Below are positions 46,380 through 57,664 of a stretch of 64,000 nucleotides of DNA, one piece after another; positions within the stretch are counted from its first letter, which is position 1, and each line of letters begins with the position of its first letter. The notes beneath the pieces were generated by a model. That model did no database searches, was not told the DNA's origin, and saw only the letters and a program-made list of their open reading frames with translations. The DNA comes from Aliidiomarina haloalkalitolerans (GTDB lineage: Bacteria; Pseudomonadota; Gammaproteobacteria; Enterobacterales; Alteromonadaceae): contig NZ_PIPI01000004.1 of the NCBI RefSeq assembly GCF_003987315.1, positions 149,497-213,496 of the forward strand, read 5' to 3'. The position numbers and the translations under genes are program-made.

Positions 46380-47299
46380 TTACGGCAGTCCTCCAATACT
46401 AACAACAATTCACGGACGATCTTGGCCGCAAATACATCGGAATTTCCAGTTGGGTCGATCTGTGGTGACAATTCGACGACGTCACAACCGACTAAATTAC
46501 GCTCACGGAGCAATTTAATCAGGCTCACGAACGAGTGGAAATCTTCTCCACCTGGCTCTGGTGTCCCTGTGCCCGGCAAAAATGACGGGTCAAAATAATC
46601 GAGATCGAGTGTTAAATAAATGGGTCGATCCGCAGGAATTGCGGCGATCGAATCGAGAAAATCTTTCCGCGATGTGCGCACTGTTTTGTGTTCACGCATG
46701 TACTGATATTCTTCGCGAGTTCCTGAGCGGATTCCGTACTGAATCAATTCATGGTTTGGACCGAAATGATCCAGCGCGCGACGAATAATTGACGCATGCG
46801 AGTAGTGAAAACCGGTAAAGCCGTCACGCAAGTCAGCATGCGCGTCTAAGTGCACGAGAACGAGGTCTGGATACTGGTTCAAATACTTGACGATTGGTGC
46901 GTACGAGATGGAGTGCTCGCCACCGAGTGTCATGACTTTCACGCCTTCAGCGGCTAAATCAATCTCGCCAAAAATCTTATTAAAGTCATCGCTAGCATGA
47001 CGCCACTGTGATTCAACGTCAGTGCTTTCACCTAACTGCAAGTTACCCAAGTCGAAAAACTCGTGGTCTTCTAAATCGAGGTCGAGATAGGGAGAATAAG
47101 ACTCGATGTCTTCTGAAACAGCGCGCAAGCCGTCGGGCCCGTAGCGTGTTCCTTTGCGAAAGCATGCGGTTCCGTCAAAACCAAAACCAATCACATAACT
47201 ACGATTGCTTTCGATTGAGGTTGCTAATTCAGCACCGAAATAAGCGCGAACCGGCTCGTCTAAATGGACCGGAATAGGAAACGTTTTAGCCAATTCCAA
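46376..47299 (-). CDS. speB: Agmatinase SpeB
   Basis: Di-manganese ureohydrolase that turns agmatine into putrescine and urea. Metal ligands: His129 (LGGEHS), Asp152, His154 and Asp156 (DAHAD), Asp232 and Asp234 (LDLDYFDPSF). The 307 residues match the family. No ATG is available at the 5' end; the start is TTG, either at 47299 or two codons later (47293), with AGAGGG close upstream; the second has the better spacing. The order speB-speA is the reverse of E. coli. Confidence 0.93.
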   Translation of the reverse strand: MELAKTFPIPVHLDEPVRAYFGAELATSIESNRSYVIGFGFDGTACFRKGTRYGPDGLRAVSEDIESYSPYLDLDLEDHEFFDLGNLQLGESTDVESQWRHASDDFNKIFGEIDLAAEGVKVMTLGGEHSISYAPIVKYLNQYPDLVLVHLDAHADLRDGFTGFHYSHASIIRRALDHFGPNHELIQYGIRSGTREEYQYMREHKTVRTSRKDFLDSIAAIPADRPIYLTLDLDYFDPSFLPGTGTPEPGGEDFHSFVSLIKLLRERNLVGCDVVELSPQIDPTGNSDVFAAKIVRELLLVLEDCRK

Positions 47300-47355
47300 T
47301 TACCCTCTAAGGTTATCATGTGCCAGCGACCTTAATGGCCGAACAACAGGTGGTC

Positions 47356-47378
47356 AAAAAAAGGCCGCCATTATGCGG
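47356..47378 (-). terminator. Weak terminator between pfkA and speB
   Basis: On the minus strand CCGC-ATAATG-GCGG followed by CC and seven T just after the pfkA stop. The stem is only 4 bp. Confidence 0.4.
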
Positions 47379-47379
47379 T

Positions 47380-48384
47380 TTATTTACTCGTTTTTGAAGT
47401 GATATTTACGCCTTGCAAGCCAAGTTGTAACTGCACCAAACGCGCATCCAACGGCTTGTCGCGTTCGAATGTTAAATGCAGCGGTACATGAACCACATGT
47501 TCCTGTTCTAGACCTATCATCATAGCAGTTTTGCCGCTTAAAATCGCATCGACTGCGGCAGCACCAAGTTGCATTGCTAAAATACGGTCTTGCGCATTGG
47601 GCCGACCACCACGTTGAATGTGCCCAAGTGGACATGGGTGACAGGTCACACCGGTGGCTTTGCTTAAATTTTTACTCAGCTCGTGAACGCCGCCCGGCCA
47701 TAAGTTCTCTGACAAAATCACTACGTAACTGCTGTCTGGAAATGCTGCGCGTGCTTGCAAAATACCGTCTGCTAGTTCTGCGAGTTTCGGTTGCGGTTCC
47801 AATTCAGGCAGAATCATGGCTTCAGCGGCAGCCGCAATGGCCGCGTGTAAACCAATAAAACCCGCATGGCGACCCATAACTTCGATAATGAATACCCGCG
47901 CCATCGCTTCGGCGGTTTCGCGGACTTTGTCAATCGCGTCCATGGCGGTATCAACCGCGGTGGCGAAACCGATGGTCACGTCAGTTCCGGCCAAGTCGTT
48001 GTCAATGGTTCCGGGTACACCAATAACTTGGCCTCCCCAGTATTGATTTAAATGGTGAGCGCCGCGAAATGAGCCGTCACCACCAATAACCACTAACGCC
48101 GAGATGTCGTGTTGATCGAGAACTTGAGCTGCCTTTTTCGCCACATCCACTTCGCGAAATTCTGGAAAGCGTGAACTTTTCAGAAACGTGCCACCACGTT
48201 GGCTTACTAAACGCATGTCGTCTGGATGTAACGGTACATTTAAGTCTTCAACAATGCCGCGGAAACCATGGCGAAACCCGATGACTTCAAGATCATGTTG
48301 CCACGCCGTATTCACGATTGCGCGAATACAAGCGTTCATGCCAGGGGCATCACCACCACTTGTGATTACCGCGATTTTCTTCAT
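47380..48384 (-). CDS. pfkA: 6-phosphofructokinase
   Basis: ATP- or PPi-dependent phosphofructokinase of glycolysis. TSGGDAPGMNACIR (8-21) binds the nucleotide, GGDGS (101-105) the phosphates, TIDND (126-130) holds the catalytic Asp pair, and MGRHAGFIGL contacts the sugar phosphate. Gly104 in GGDGS and Gly11 in SGGD are the residues usual in ATP-dependent enzymes, so ATP is the likely donor. The 334 residues are close to E. coli PfkA (320). It stands alone, upstream of speB on the same strand. Confidence 0.93.
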   Translation of the reverse strand: MKKIAVITSGGDAPGMNACIRAIVNTAWQHDLEVIGFRHGFRGIVEDLNVPLHPDDMRLVSQRGGTFLKSSRFPEFREVDVAKKAAQVLDQHDISALVVIGGDGSFRGAHHLNQYWGGQVIGVPGTIDNDLAGTDVTIGFATAVDTAMDAIDKVRETAEAMARVFIIEVMGRHAGFIGLHAAIAAAAEAMILPELEPQPKLAELADGILQARAAFPDSSYVVILSENLWPGGVHELSKNLSKATGVTCHPCPLGHIQRGGRPNAQDRILAMQLGAAAVDAILSGKTAMMIGLEQEHVVHVPLHLTFERDKPLDARLVQLQLGLQGVNITSKTSK

Positions 48385-48587
48385 AGAGATTTCCTTATTA
48401 CTTGCAATACGTCATTATCGATCGCTAAATTTAAGACCTGAATACACAGCACGACTGATAAAATTGTTAGAACCCATCATTTTTACAGATTTTATAGGCT
48501 TTTGCCTAGTAAAATGACGAAAAGATCCCAGGGCTTGGTGGTTCCTTCAACGACCGAGCACTAGTGAAAAATGACAGAGAGGTAACC

Positions 48588-49700
48588 GTGAGTCAGCAGC
48601 AGGAAATAAGTCCCACCGGAAAGCTTAGCACGTCGACCGCAATTGAGTTTGCGACAGCATGTTTGCAAAAAGCTGGCGCTCGCGCCGACATTGCTGAACA
48701 AATGGCGAAAAGCTTGGTTTACGGGGACCTATTTGGCTTCCGAACGCACGGACTTCGGCGCTTACCTTACAACGTCAAGCAGTTACAATCAGGTCAGTCT
48801 CAGGGGCAGGGTGACGTTGACGTGGTGCAGGAACGATTGGCGACTGCACATTGGGACGCCCATGGTTTGTCAGGTTTGTATGTGATTCCTCAAGCCGTTG
48901 AGCATGCGATTAGCAAAGCACGTGATTGTGGGACAGCAACTGTGGTCGTGCGCCGTTGCGATCACGTTGCCAGTTTAGCGGCTTATCTGCATTTAGCGAC
49001 CGAGCAGGGCATGGTGATTAGTATGCTGGCGAGTACCCCCGCACAAGCGAGTGTTGCGCCATTTGGCGCTAAAGGCCGAGTATTTTCGCCTAATCCGTTC
49101 GGCTTTGCGGTGCCTTATTCGCCACAAGGCGAAGCGAATAGTCCGCAGCGTTCGATTATGTTTGATATGAGCTTCTCGGTGACCGCTGCGGGAAAGGTTC
49201 GCCAAGCCTATGATCGCCAAGAGTCCTTGCCTTGGCCTGCAATTATAGCACCGGACGGCAGTGCGACAGCGAACCCAGCAAGCTACCTTGATGAGGGTGG
49301 AGCTTTGTTGCCTTTGGGTGGTATTGACCTTGGGTTTAAAGGCTATGGATTGTGCCTGATGAGTGAGCTTCTCACCATGGGACTTACGGGTTATGGCCGT
49401 GATGTCGGAGCCGACGACGGTGAATTTAACTCGGTGTATATTCAAGTAAGCGATCCAACCGCGTTTACGTCTACGGCAGAGTTTGATCGCGTGGTTGCCG
49501 ATTTAGCGCAGCGTTGTTTGCAGGCGGAGCCGATTAATGCGGAACAGCCGCCACGATTACCCGGAGAGCGTGCTTGGCGCGAGTTCGATCGGCAAATGAA
49601 TCAAGGTGTCGAGTTGGACGAACTAACCTGGCCACGTCTTTGTCATGTGGCCAGGAAGCTTGGTGTGGCAATACCGGCCAGCACTGCCGAGCGGTCATAA
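48588..49700 (+). CDS. Malate/L-lactate dehydrogenase family oxidoreductase
   Basis: NAD(P)-dependent dehydrogenase of the Ldh2/MDH2 (YlbC, ComC) family, unrelated to classical malate dehydrogenase. Recognisable are DLFGFRTHGLRRLPYN (family start of the catalytic part, His near 59), SMLASTPAQASVAPFGAKGRVFSPNPFGFAVPY and DLGFKGYGLCLMSELLTMGLTG. The frame is open from a GTG at 48564, but a GTG at 48588 has GAGAGG 5-6 nt upstream and is preferred (370 residues). Substrate unknown: malate, lactate, delta-1-piperideine-2-carboxylate or ureidoglycolate are all used in the family. Confidence 0.85.
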   Translation: MSQQQEISPTGKLSTSTAIEFATACLQKAGARADIAEQMAKSLVYGDLFGFRTHGLRRLPYNVKQLQSGQSQGQGDVDVVQERLATAHWDAHGLSGLYVIPQAVEHAISKARDCGTATVVVRRCDHVASLAAYLHLATEQGMVISMLASTPAQASVAPFGAKGRVFSPNPFGFAVPYSPQGEANSPQRSIMFDMSFSVTAAGKVRQAYDRQESLPWPAIIAPDGSATANPASYLDEGGALLPLGGIDLGFKGYGLCLMSELLTMGLTGYGRDVGADDGEFNSVYIQVSDPTAFTSTAEFDRVVADLAQRCLQAEPINAEQPPRLPGERAWREFDRQMNQGVELDELTWPRLCHVARKLGVAIPASTAERS

Positions 49701-49783
49701 TTAGAAAGCTTGCCTAGAAACCCGGCCCAGCAATCTGAGTGCTAATACTGATGAATACTAGCATCGATGAATACCAGCCACAA

Positions 49784-50422
49784 TTACGGCTGTAAGCGCT
49801 GTAGTTGCCAACTGGCGTTGTCGAGTGTGTAACGGAAACGATCATGCAAACGGGCGCGCCGACCCTGCCAAAATTCAAATACTCGCGGAACCACCAAAAA
49901 ACCGCCCCAAGTGGGTGGTAATGGCAGTTTTTCATCATTTGCAAAACGCGCTTCAATCGCTTGGTATTGTGCATCTAGGCTGGCACGGTCCGCCACCGCC
50001 GAGCTTTGCTCGGAAGCCCAAGCGGCAATTTGACTCGCCCGCGGACGTGATTGGAAGTAGCGAAGGTTTTGTTCGTCAGTTAAACGCTGTGCCACGCCTT
50101 GAATATGAATTTGGCGTTCTTGCGGTAGCCAAGCAAAGTGCAAACTGCAATTCGGATTCACAGCGAGCTGTTGACCTTTTTGGCTGTTGTAATTGGTGTA
50201 GAACACGAAGCCTTCGGTGTCTAAGCGTTTTAGTAAAACAACCCGTTGGGTTGGGACATTGTCAGCACAAGTGGCAACAACCATGGCGGTAGGGTCGGTT
50301 CCAAGCCCATCATTGAGTGTTTCATCAAACCAAGATTTAAATTGTTCGAATGGATCCGCTAACAGGTCGTCACGTTCTAACGTGCGACTCGCGTAGTCTC
50401 GACGAATATCTTCCAAGCTCAT
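49784..50422 (-). CDS. pdxH: Pyridoxamine 5'-phosphate oxidase
   Basis: FMN enzyme that oxidises pyridoxine/pyridoxamine 5'-phosphate to pyridoxal 5'-phosphate, the cofactor used here by GcvP and SpeA. The 212 residues fit. Family segments are PTAMVVATCADNVPTQRVVLLKRLD (FMN site), FYTNYNSQKGQQLAVNP, QIHIQGVAQRL and the C-terminal FEFWQGRRARLHDRFRY signature. Converges with the dehydrogenase gene; a 13-bp direct repeat lies in the gap. Confidence 0.96.
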   Translation of the reverse strand: MSLEDIRRDYASRTLERDDLLADPFEQFKSWFDETLNDGLGTDPTAMVVATCADNVPTQRVVLLKRLDTEGFVFYTNYNSQKGQQLAVNPNCSLHFAWLPQERQIHIQGVAQRLTDEQNLRYFQSRPRASQIAAWASEQSSAVADRASLDAQYQAIEARFANDEKLPLPPTWGGFLVVPRVFEFWQGRRARLHDRFRYTLDNASWQLQRLQP

Positions 50423-50485
50423 ATTTTTTACACCCGTAACAGAGAGGAAGCGATACGTTATCTGCTGCCGTTTATCTGTCGCTGT

Positions 50486-51439
50486 CTATTTATCGACTTG
50501 CAACAAGGCAGTGTGCTCAAACGCGATCGCAGTATTATTCATGAATAACGTAAGAAGATGTTGATCGGTTTCCGATAATTCGCCCACACCTTCAATAAAC
50601 AACATATAAAACGCTCCATGTGAGGTCTGATACAGTCCGTAGTAGGTGTTATTGTGAATCTGATAGGCTACTTGGTCTTTGCGCTGGCGCAAAGTTTCTA
50701 AAATCTCTCGCACTTCAGGTTGCTTCAATTGCTCACCAACGCGACTGCAATATTGTCCGGTGGCGGCAATAATCTGTAGTTGCTCGGTGCTGTCGCCACT
50801 GGCGGTGAAACCGTCGAGGGGAAGCTTGTAGTAGGCCGCCACTTTTGAGCGGGTTAGCAAAGCGACCAACTGCTCAAGAATACCTTGGCTAAGTTGATTC
50901 ACCGAACGAGCTGAAAAGATTTCGGCTGACGCTTGAATAATACGCTCGAGACCTTGTTTGTATTGCTCAATAGCTTGCAAATCACGAAAAGCGCGTAAGC
51001 TCGAATACATCAGCGTAAGGAGTTTGCGGTAAGTCAGCTCTGTCTTTTCTTTGTAGTCATCAATATCATATTTGGCAATGACTTCTTCTTCTGGAGCTTG
51101 TCCCGGTTGACCTGTACGCAGCACAATCCGAATCAGACGATTGCCGAGTTGCTCGCGAGTCCAACGTGCAACGTTCAAGCCGGCATGGTCATCTTCCATC
51201 ACCACATCAAGCAGCATCAGGGCAAAATCATCGCGCGCTTGCAATACTTCTTTGGCCTCTGCTGCTGAATAAGCCGAATGAAACTGTAGCGGCCTTTGGT
51301 CCAATTTGAAGTCCCCGAGTGCCATTTTCGTAATGACATGAATTTCTTCGTCGTCATCAACGATTAAAATGTGAAACGGCTCTGTCGCACCGGCGACTTC
51401 AATTGTTTTGCTATCATCGGCAAAAAGAAAATCTTCCAT
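50486..51439 (-). CDS. Response regulator with DUF3369 domain
   Basis: Two-component receiver (about 22-150) with Asp28-30 (VDDDEE), phospho-acceptor Asp78 (MLLDVVMED) and Lys134 region (DYKEKTE), followed by a DUF3369 domain (about 160-310), a GAF-like sensor fold. Such proteins often continue into an HD-GYP domain; this one stops at 317 residues, so no output domain is present. It may act by protein contact or bind a ligand. Upstream 40 nt lies the YtcJ-like amidohydrolase on the same strand. Confidence 0.88.
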   Translation of the reverse strand: MEDFLFADDSKTIEVAGATEPFHILIVDDDEEIHVITKMALGDFKLDQRPLQFHSAYSAAEAKEVLQARDDFALMLLDVVMEDDHAGLNVARWTREQLGNRLIRIVLRTGQPGQAPEEEVIAKYDIDDYKEKTELTYRKLLTLMYSSLRAFRDLQAIEQYKQGLERIIQASAEIFSARSVNQLSQGILEQLVALLTRSKVAAYYKLPLDGFTASGDSTEQLQIIAATGQYCSRVGEQLKQPEVREILETLRQRKDQVAYQIHNNTYYGLYQTSHGAFYMLFIEGVGELSETDQHLLTLFMNNTAIAFEHTALLQVDK

Positions 51440-51479
51440 TACCTAAATCCTTGTTTAAACCAACGCTGAGCTTAGGTTC

Positions 51480-53234
51480 TTATGGCTGTCGCCGATACTT
51501 ATGCTCACCTGCAACAAAGGTGTGAATCACGCGAATGCGCCAAAGATCCTCTGGCTTAATGGCAAACGGGTCTTGGTCAACAATAATAAAGTCGGCCCAT
51601 TTGCCCGGCTCTAGGCTTCCGGTGACATCGTCAAAATGTCCGGCGTAAGCAGCATCGATAGTAAAACCGCGTACCGCTTCTTCAACTGTCATACGTTGCT
51701 CAGGAAACCAACCTTCAACTGGCTGGTTGTTTCTGTCTTGGCGCGTAACTGCGGCATGAATTCCGTAGAAAGGATTGGCTAATTCAACTGGAAAATCGGA
51801 ACCAGCAGCAATTAATGAGCCTTGGTCTAAAAAGGTCCGCCACGCATAAGCGCCGGCAATCCGTTCGCTACCGACACGATTTTCCGCCATATTCATGTCC
51901 GACGTTGCGTGGGTTGGCTGCATGGACGGAATGATATCGAGCTCAAAGAACCGCGGAATATCACCAACTTGAACAACTTGAGCGTGTTCAACCCGATGGC
52001 GTGGGTCGTTCACCCAAGTTGCTGAATCGCTATGTAGTTCTTGTTCGGCTGCTAGCAGTCGAGCAAACTCGTCAAGCGCTAAGCGGTTGGTGTAATCACC
52101 AATGGCATGATAGTTAATTTGAAAACCATGCTGGTGTACCAACTCAAAAATGGCCCGTACTTGTTCTTCTGGAGTGACCAGAAGCCCAGTGTTTTCGGGA
52201 TCATCAGAGTAGGGTTCAATCAAGGCAGCGCCACGACTTCCAAGTGCACCGTCGCCATAGACTTTCACGCCTCGAATTTGCAAACGATCGTCGTCGCTAC
52301 GGTAACGTCCTTGGGCTAAAATTTCAGGCAACTTCGGCTCGCTGGCGGCAATGAGTGAGTGCAAGCGCACTGGTAGTTGGTTGCTTTCGGCAAGGCGTTT
52401 GAATAGCTCGATTTCCTGTGCATTAACACCCGCGTCATGAACTTGCGTAATACCTAGTTCAAGAATATGAGCAAAGGCAAGCTCAGCGCTGCGTTCAAGA
52501 TGTTCAGTGTCCACTGGCGGCATTACCTGCTGAACAAGCTGCATGGCGGTATCAATGAGAATGCCGGTCGGATTGCCTTCGCTATCACGAACAATCTGGC
52601 CACCGGGCGGGTCGATGGTGTCTTTGCTAACGCCTGCTAGCTCTAATGCTTTTGAGTTTGCCCAACCCGCATGCGCGTCCACGCGAACTAACCACACAGG
52701 GCGATCACTGATCACTTCATCGAGATCTTGACGCGAAGGGAAGCGACGGTCTGGCCACAGTTCTTGATTCCAGCCGCGACCGACAATCCAAGTTAGCTCT
52801 TGGTTGGCGTGGGCATAATTAGCAACCGCTGCAACGGCATGGGTTCGGCTTGAGAGGTCCCGCAAATCGACTTGGCTGAGGTTAGAACCTAAGCTCAGAA
52901 TATGGCCGTGGGCGTCGATAATACCGGGTAAGACGGTGCGGCCACGCAAATCGTATTTCTTTTCTGCATGGCTAAATTCAGTGAGGAGGTCTTCACCACC
53001 AGTCGCACGAACTTTACCATTTTCAATCACCAACACTTGAAACTGCCGCAGTTCCGCTGCATCACCAACACCACTGGCAAAGGTATAGCCATTCACGTTG
53101 TGATACACAGTGACCTGTTGTGTTTGTGGTTTTTCGTCTGCTGCGCTAGCAATACCCGCACTGAGCGTTGCTACGCCAACCACAATGGCCGCTGTTAGTT
53201 TGGTAAAAGTGGATGAAGTTTTGCACCCAAACAT
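51480..53234 (-). CDS. Exported YtcJ-like amidohydrolase
   Basis: Metal-dependent amidohydrolase (family 3, YtcJ type). A signal peptide covers about 1-31 (AIVVGVATLSAGIASA). Metal ligands include His109 and His111 (IDAHGH), a His in DAHAG, later His residues in HAIGDYTN and VEHAQVV, and Asp in AAGSDFPVE. The 584 residues are usual. GGGAG precedes the ATG by 6 nt. Substrate unknown. Third exported amidohydrolase in this window. Confidence 0.88.
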   Translation of the reverse strand: MFGCKTSSTFTKLTAAIVVGVATLSAGIASAADEKPQTQQVTVYHNVNGYTFASGVGDAAELRQFQVLVIENGKVRATGGEDLLTEFSHAEKKYDLRGRTVLPGIIDAHGHILSLGSNLSQVDLRDLSSRTHAVAAVANYAHANQELTWIVGRGWNQELWPDRRFPSRQDLDEVISDRPVWLVRVDAHAGWANSKALELAGVSKDTIDPPGGQIVRDSEGNPTGILIDTAMQLVQQVMPPVDTEHLERSAELAFAHILELGITQVHDAGVNAQEIELFKRLAESNQLPVRLHSLIAASEPKLPEILAQGRYRSDDDRLQIRGVKVYGDGALGSRGAALIEPYSDDPENTGLLVTPEEQVRAIFELVHQHGFQINYHAIGDYTNRLALDEFARLLAAEQELHSDSATWVNDPRHRVEHAQVVQVGDIPRFFELDIIPSMQPTHATSDMNMAENRVGSERIAGAYAWRTFLDQGSLIAAGSDFPVELANPFYGIHAAVTRQDRNNQPVEGWFPEQRMTVEEAVRGFTIDAAYAGHFDDVTGSLEPGKWADFIIVDQDPFAIKPEDLWRIRVIHTFVAGEHKYRRQP

Positions 53235-53528
53235 GTGTCACTCCCACTAAATTGTCTATTTATACTGGCAATACTATAACGCTGTGTCGTTACTTTAACA
53301 CAGTGACGAAGTAAGAAAATTGTAATCCAACACAAATTTAATGGCTAAATTACGGAATTTCATCTCAAATTTACTTCAATTGAGCAACTAAACTACAAAA
53401 ACTCGCCAAGGCTTGTATACTATATTTGTTAAATAGGGGAACGAATTCGTTAAAAAATTCAACTCAGCTCTAAACACTGTTGCTTTCAGATAGATCCGGC
53501 CAGTCACTAATAAGAGTAAGTACTTACT

Positions 53529-54137
53529 ATGAAAATATTAATCATTGATCCGCAATTCATTACTCGAACAGGACTTATCCATCTTCTTACCGCGCAACCT
53601 GGTTCGATTGCGATTTACGAAGCAACTGACATGAAAATTGCCCGTGACTATTTAGAGTCCGGTGAGCATTTTGATCTGATCTTTACTGAACTCGAATTAC
53701 CTGATTGTGACCACCGTTACGTTGCCAATACGCTGCGGCAGCTCGCACCGAAAAGTCATGTGATTTTATTTACTTGGAAAGACTCCAGTGGTGACGTTCA
53801 GGCGGCGCTGTTCCAAGGCGCGCAGAGTTATCTGTGCAAAAATTCGAGTGGCGAGGAAGTGAAACTGGCCATTCACGGGTTATTGCAGAACAAGCCTTAC
53901 CTGCCTGATAGTACCTCGATGGCGAATCAGAAGACCTCTGAAGCTGAGCGGAAACTATCGCCACGCCAGCGAGAGATCATGCAATTGCTTGCACAGGGCC
54001 TGTCAAATAAAGAAATAGCGAGCATCTTGGGCATAACTGAAGGCACCATTCGCGTGCATTTGTCGGCGATTTTTAAAGCGATTAAAGTCTCAAACCGAAC
54101 GGAAGCTACGCTGTGGTATCTGCTGCGGCAAGGTTAA
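53529..54137 (+). CDS. LuxR/NarL-type regulator with atypical receiver
   Basis: Response-regulator-like protein of 202 residues: an N-terminal receiver fold (1-120), a short linker and a C-terminal LuxR helix-turn-helix (LSPRQREIMQLLAQGLSNKEIASILGI, then TEGTIRVHLSAIFKAI, 143-190). The receiver is degenerate: the phospho-acceptor position is Glu54 (FTELELPD) instead of Asp and the acidic pair is reduced to Asp7-Pro8, while Lys104 is kept. It probably works without phosphorylation. It heads a run with the DUF1285 gene 19 nt later; a 294-nt AT-rich gap precedes it. No sensor kinase is adjacent. Confidence 0.88.
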   Translation: MKILIIDPQFITRTGLIHLLTAQPGSIAIYEATDMKIARDYLESGEHFDLIFTELELPDCDHRYVANTLRQLAPKSHVILFTWKDSSGDVQAALFQGAQSYLCKNSSGEEVKLAIHGLLQNKPYLPDSTSMANQKTSEAERKLSPRQREIMQLLAQGLSNKEIASILGITEGTIRVHLSAIFKAIKVSNRTEATLWYLLRQG

Positions 54138-54156
54138 TACGTTTTTAGGTGTCCAG

Positions 54157-54678
54157 ATGAACTTGCAAAAGCTTCAAGCAAGTCTTGAATTACAGCACAA
54201 AGCACCGGTTGAAAAGTGGGATCCGCCATTTTGTGGTGACATCGATATTCGCATTGAAAGCGATGGACGTTGGTTCTACATGGGTTCACCAATCACCCGC
54301 CAAGCGCTAGTGAAGCTGTTTGCAACCGTATTAAAAAAAGAAAACGACGAATATTTTTTAGTAACCCCGGTCGAAAAAGTTCGCATTCAAGTGGTCGACT
54401 TGCCATTCGTAATTACTGAATGGGATCAGGTTGAACTGGAAGGCAAGGAGCCGTGGTTACGCGTTCACACGAATATTGGCGAACGCTATGTGTTGTCTGC
54501 CGCTCATCCGTTATGTGTGCATGAAAAATTGCCAGCTGTGGAAATTCGTGATCAGCTTTTGGCGCGCGTGCATCGCAATGTTTATTATCAATGGGCTGAC
54601 CTAGCCCAAATTGACGACAACGGAAATTTTTATCTAACCAGCGGCACCGAGCGTTTTGTTCTTAGCGTTGAAGAGTAA
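54157..54678 (+). CDS. DUF1285 family protein
   Basis: Cytoplasmic 173-residue protein of the DUF1285 family, function not established. Family pattern CGDIDIRIESDGRWFYMGSPITRQALVKLFATVL is followed by EYFLVTPVEKVRIQVVDLPFVI and ends with NVYYQWADLAQ. It sits 19 nt after the LuxR gene and 62 nt before the nadE start, on the same strand. Confidence 0.9.
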   Translation: MNLQKLQASLELQHKAPVEKWDPPFCGDIDIRIESDGRWFYMGSPITRQALVKLFATVLKKENDEYFLVTPVEKVRIQVVDLPFVITEWDQVELEGKEPWLRVHTNIGERYVLSAAHPLCVHEKLPAVEIRDQLLARVHRNVYYQWADLAQIDDNGNFYLTSGTERFVLSVEE

Positions 54679-54740
54679 GTTTGCCCCGGTTTTGCCCTTC
54701 CGCTATTATTGCGCAGTTTAATTTTCACAAAGAGTTGTTT

Positions 54741-56735
<1,995 letters not shown>

Positions 56736-56761
56736 CTAGCGTTGCAGTAAACTTACCGGAT

Positions 56762-57487
56762 TTAGAAGTTTGCTGCTAATACGCGACGAGCGTCACTGGC
56801 TTGTTGGGTTAAGCCTAATGCTTCATAGCTTGAAATCATAATTTCTAGTGCGCGCTCAACTTCAGAGACATTCGGGAAGTTGTCGATAATATAGATACCA
56901 CGGTTGGCGGCTGCCATGTAGGCACCACGACGCAAGTAATATTCTGCAGCAGCAAGCTCATGTTTCGCTAAACGAGCATGAATGCCTAACATCCGGGCGC
57001 GCGCATCGGCGGCATATGGGCTGTCAGGATGGCGTTGAATCAGCTCAGCAAAGTCATCAAATGCACGCTCTGCAAATACCGGGTTACGGTCGCTGCGATC
57101 GATTCCAAACACATCTTGGAAAAAGCTACCTTCGGCTTGTAAATGCACTAAGCCGCGCATGTAACGCACGTAGTCGTTGTCAGCGTGATTTGGATTCAAT
57201 GATAAAAACCGGTCAATAACCGTGAGTGCACGGTCTTGGTTGCCGGTTTTATACTCGACGTAAATGAGGTCGAGTTGGACTTGCTGAGCATAAGGCCCGA
57301 ACGGGTAACGGGTGTTAATTGACCGTAAAACATTGGCGGCGTCAGAAAAACGACCGCTGCGGATCATACCCTGAGCAAGCTGATACATTTCGTCGACTTG
57401 CGAACGTTGAGCAACGTCATCTGGCTTGGAAGAGCAACCGCTCAAAAGGAGCATACTAAGGACTGCAAGGGTTAAAACGACTCTCAT
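56762..57487 (-). CDS. bamD: Outer-membrane assembly lipoprotein BamD
   Basis: Essential component of the BAM complex that inserts beta-barrel proteins into the outer membrane. The lipobox LLLSGC places the lipidated Cys at residue 18. The rest is five tetratricopeptide-like repeats (AQGMIRSGRFSDAANVLRSINTRYP, QVQLDLIYVEYKTGNQDRALTVIDRFL and so on). The 241 residues match E. coli BamD (245). It diverges from rluD, the conserved arrangement. Confidence 0.96.
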   Translation of the reverse strand: MRVVLTLAVLSMLLLSGCSSKPDDVAQRSQVDEMYQLAQGMIRSGRFSDAANVLRSINTRYPFGPYAQQVQLDLIYVEYKTGNQDRALTVIDRFLSLNPNHADNDYVRYMRGLVHLQAEGSFFQDVFGIDRSDRNPVFAERAFDDFAELIQRHPDSPYAADARARMLGIHARLAKHELAAAEYYLRRGAYMAAANRGIYIIDNFPNVSEVERALEIMISSYEALGLTQQASDARRVLAANF

Positions 57488-57664
57488 GGTTGTTGTATTC
57501 TCTTATTTTTCCGTTGAATTCCTGGGATGTTTGTTGCTATCTGAAGTACAATAGTTTCAGATCACGATTGTAACGCACAATCCTATTAATGCACAGCAGC
57601 GAAAAGCAACCACTGCAAGTACTCAATTCTAGTTTGCCAGTTGAAGGCATAAAGCACAGGTAAT

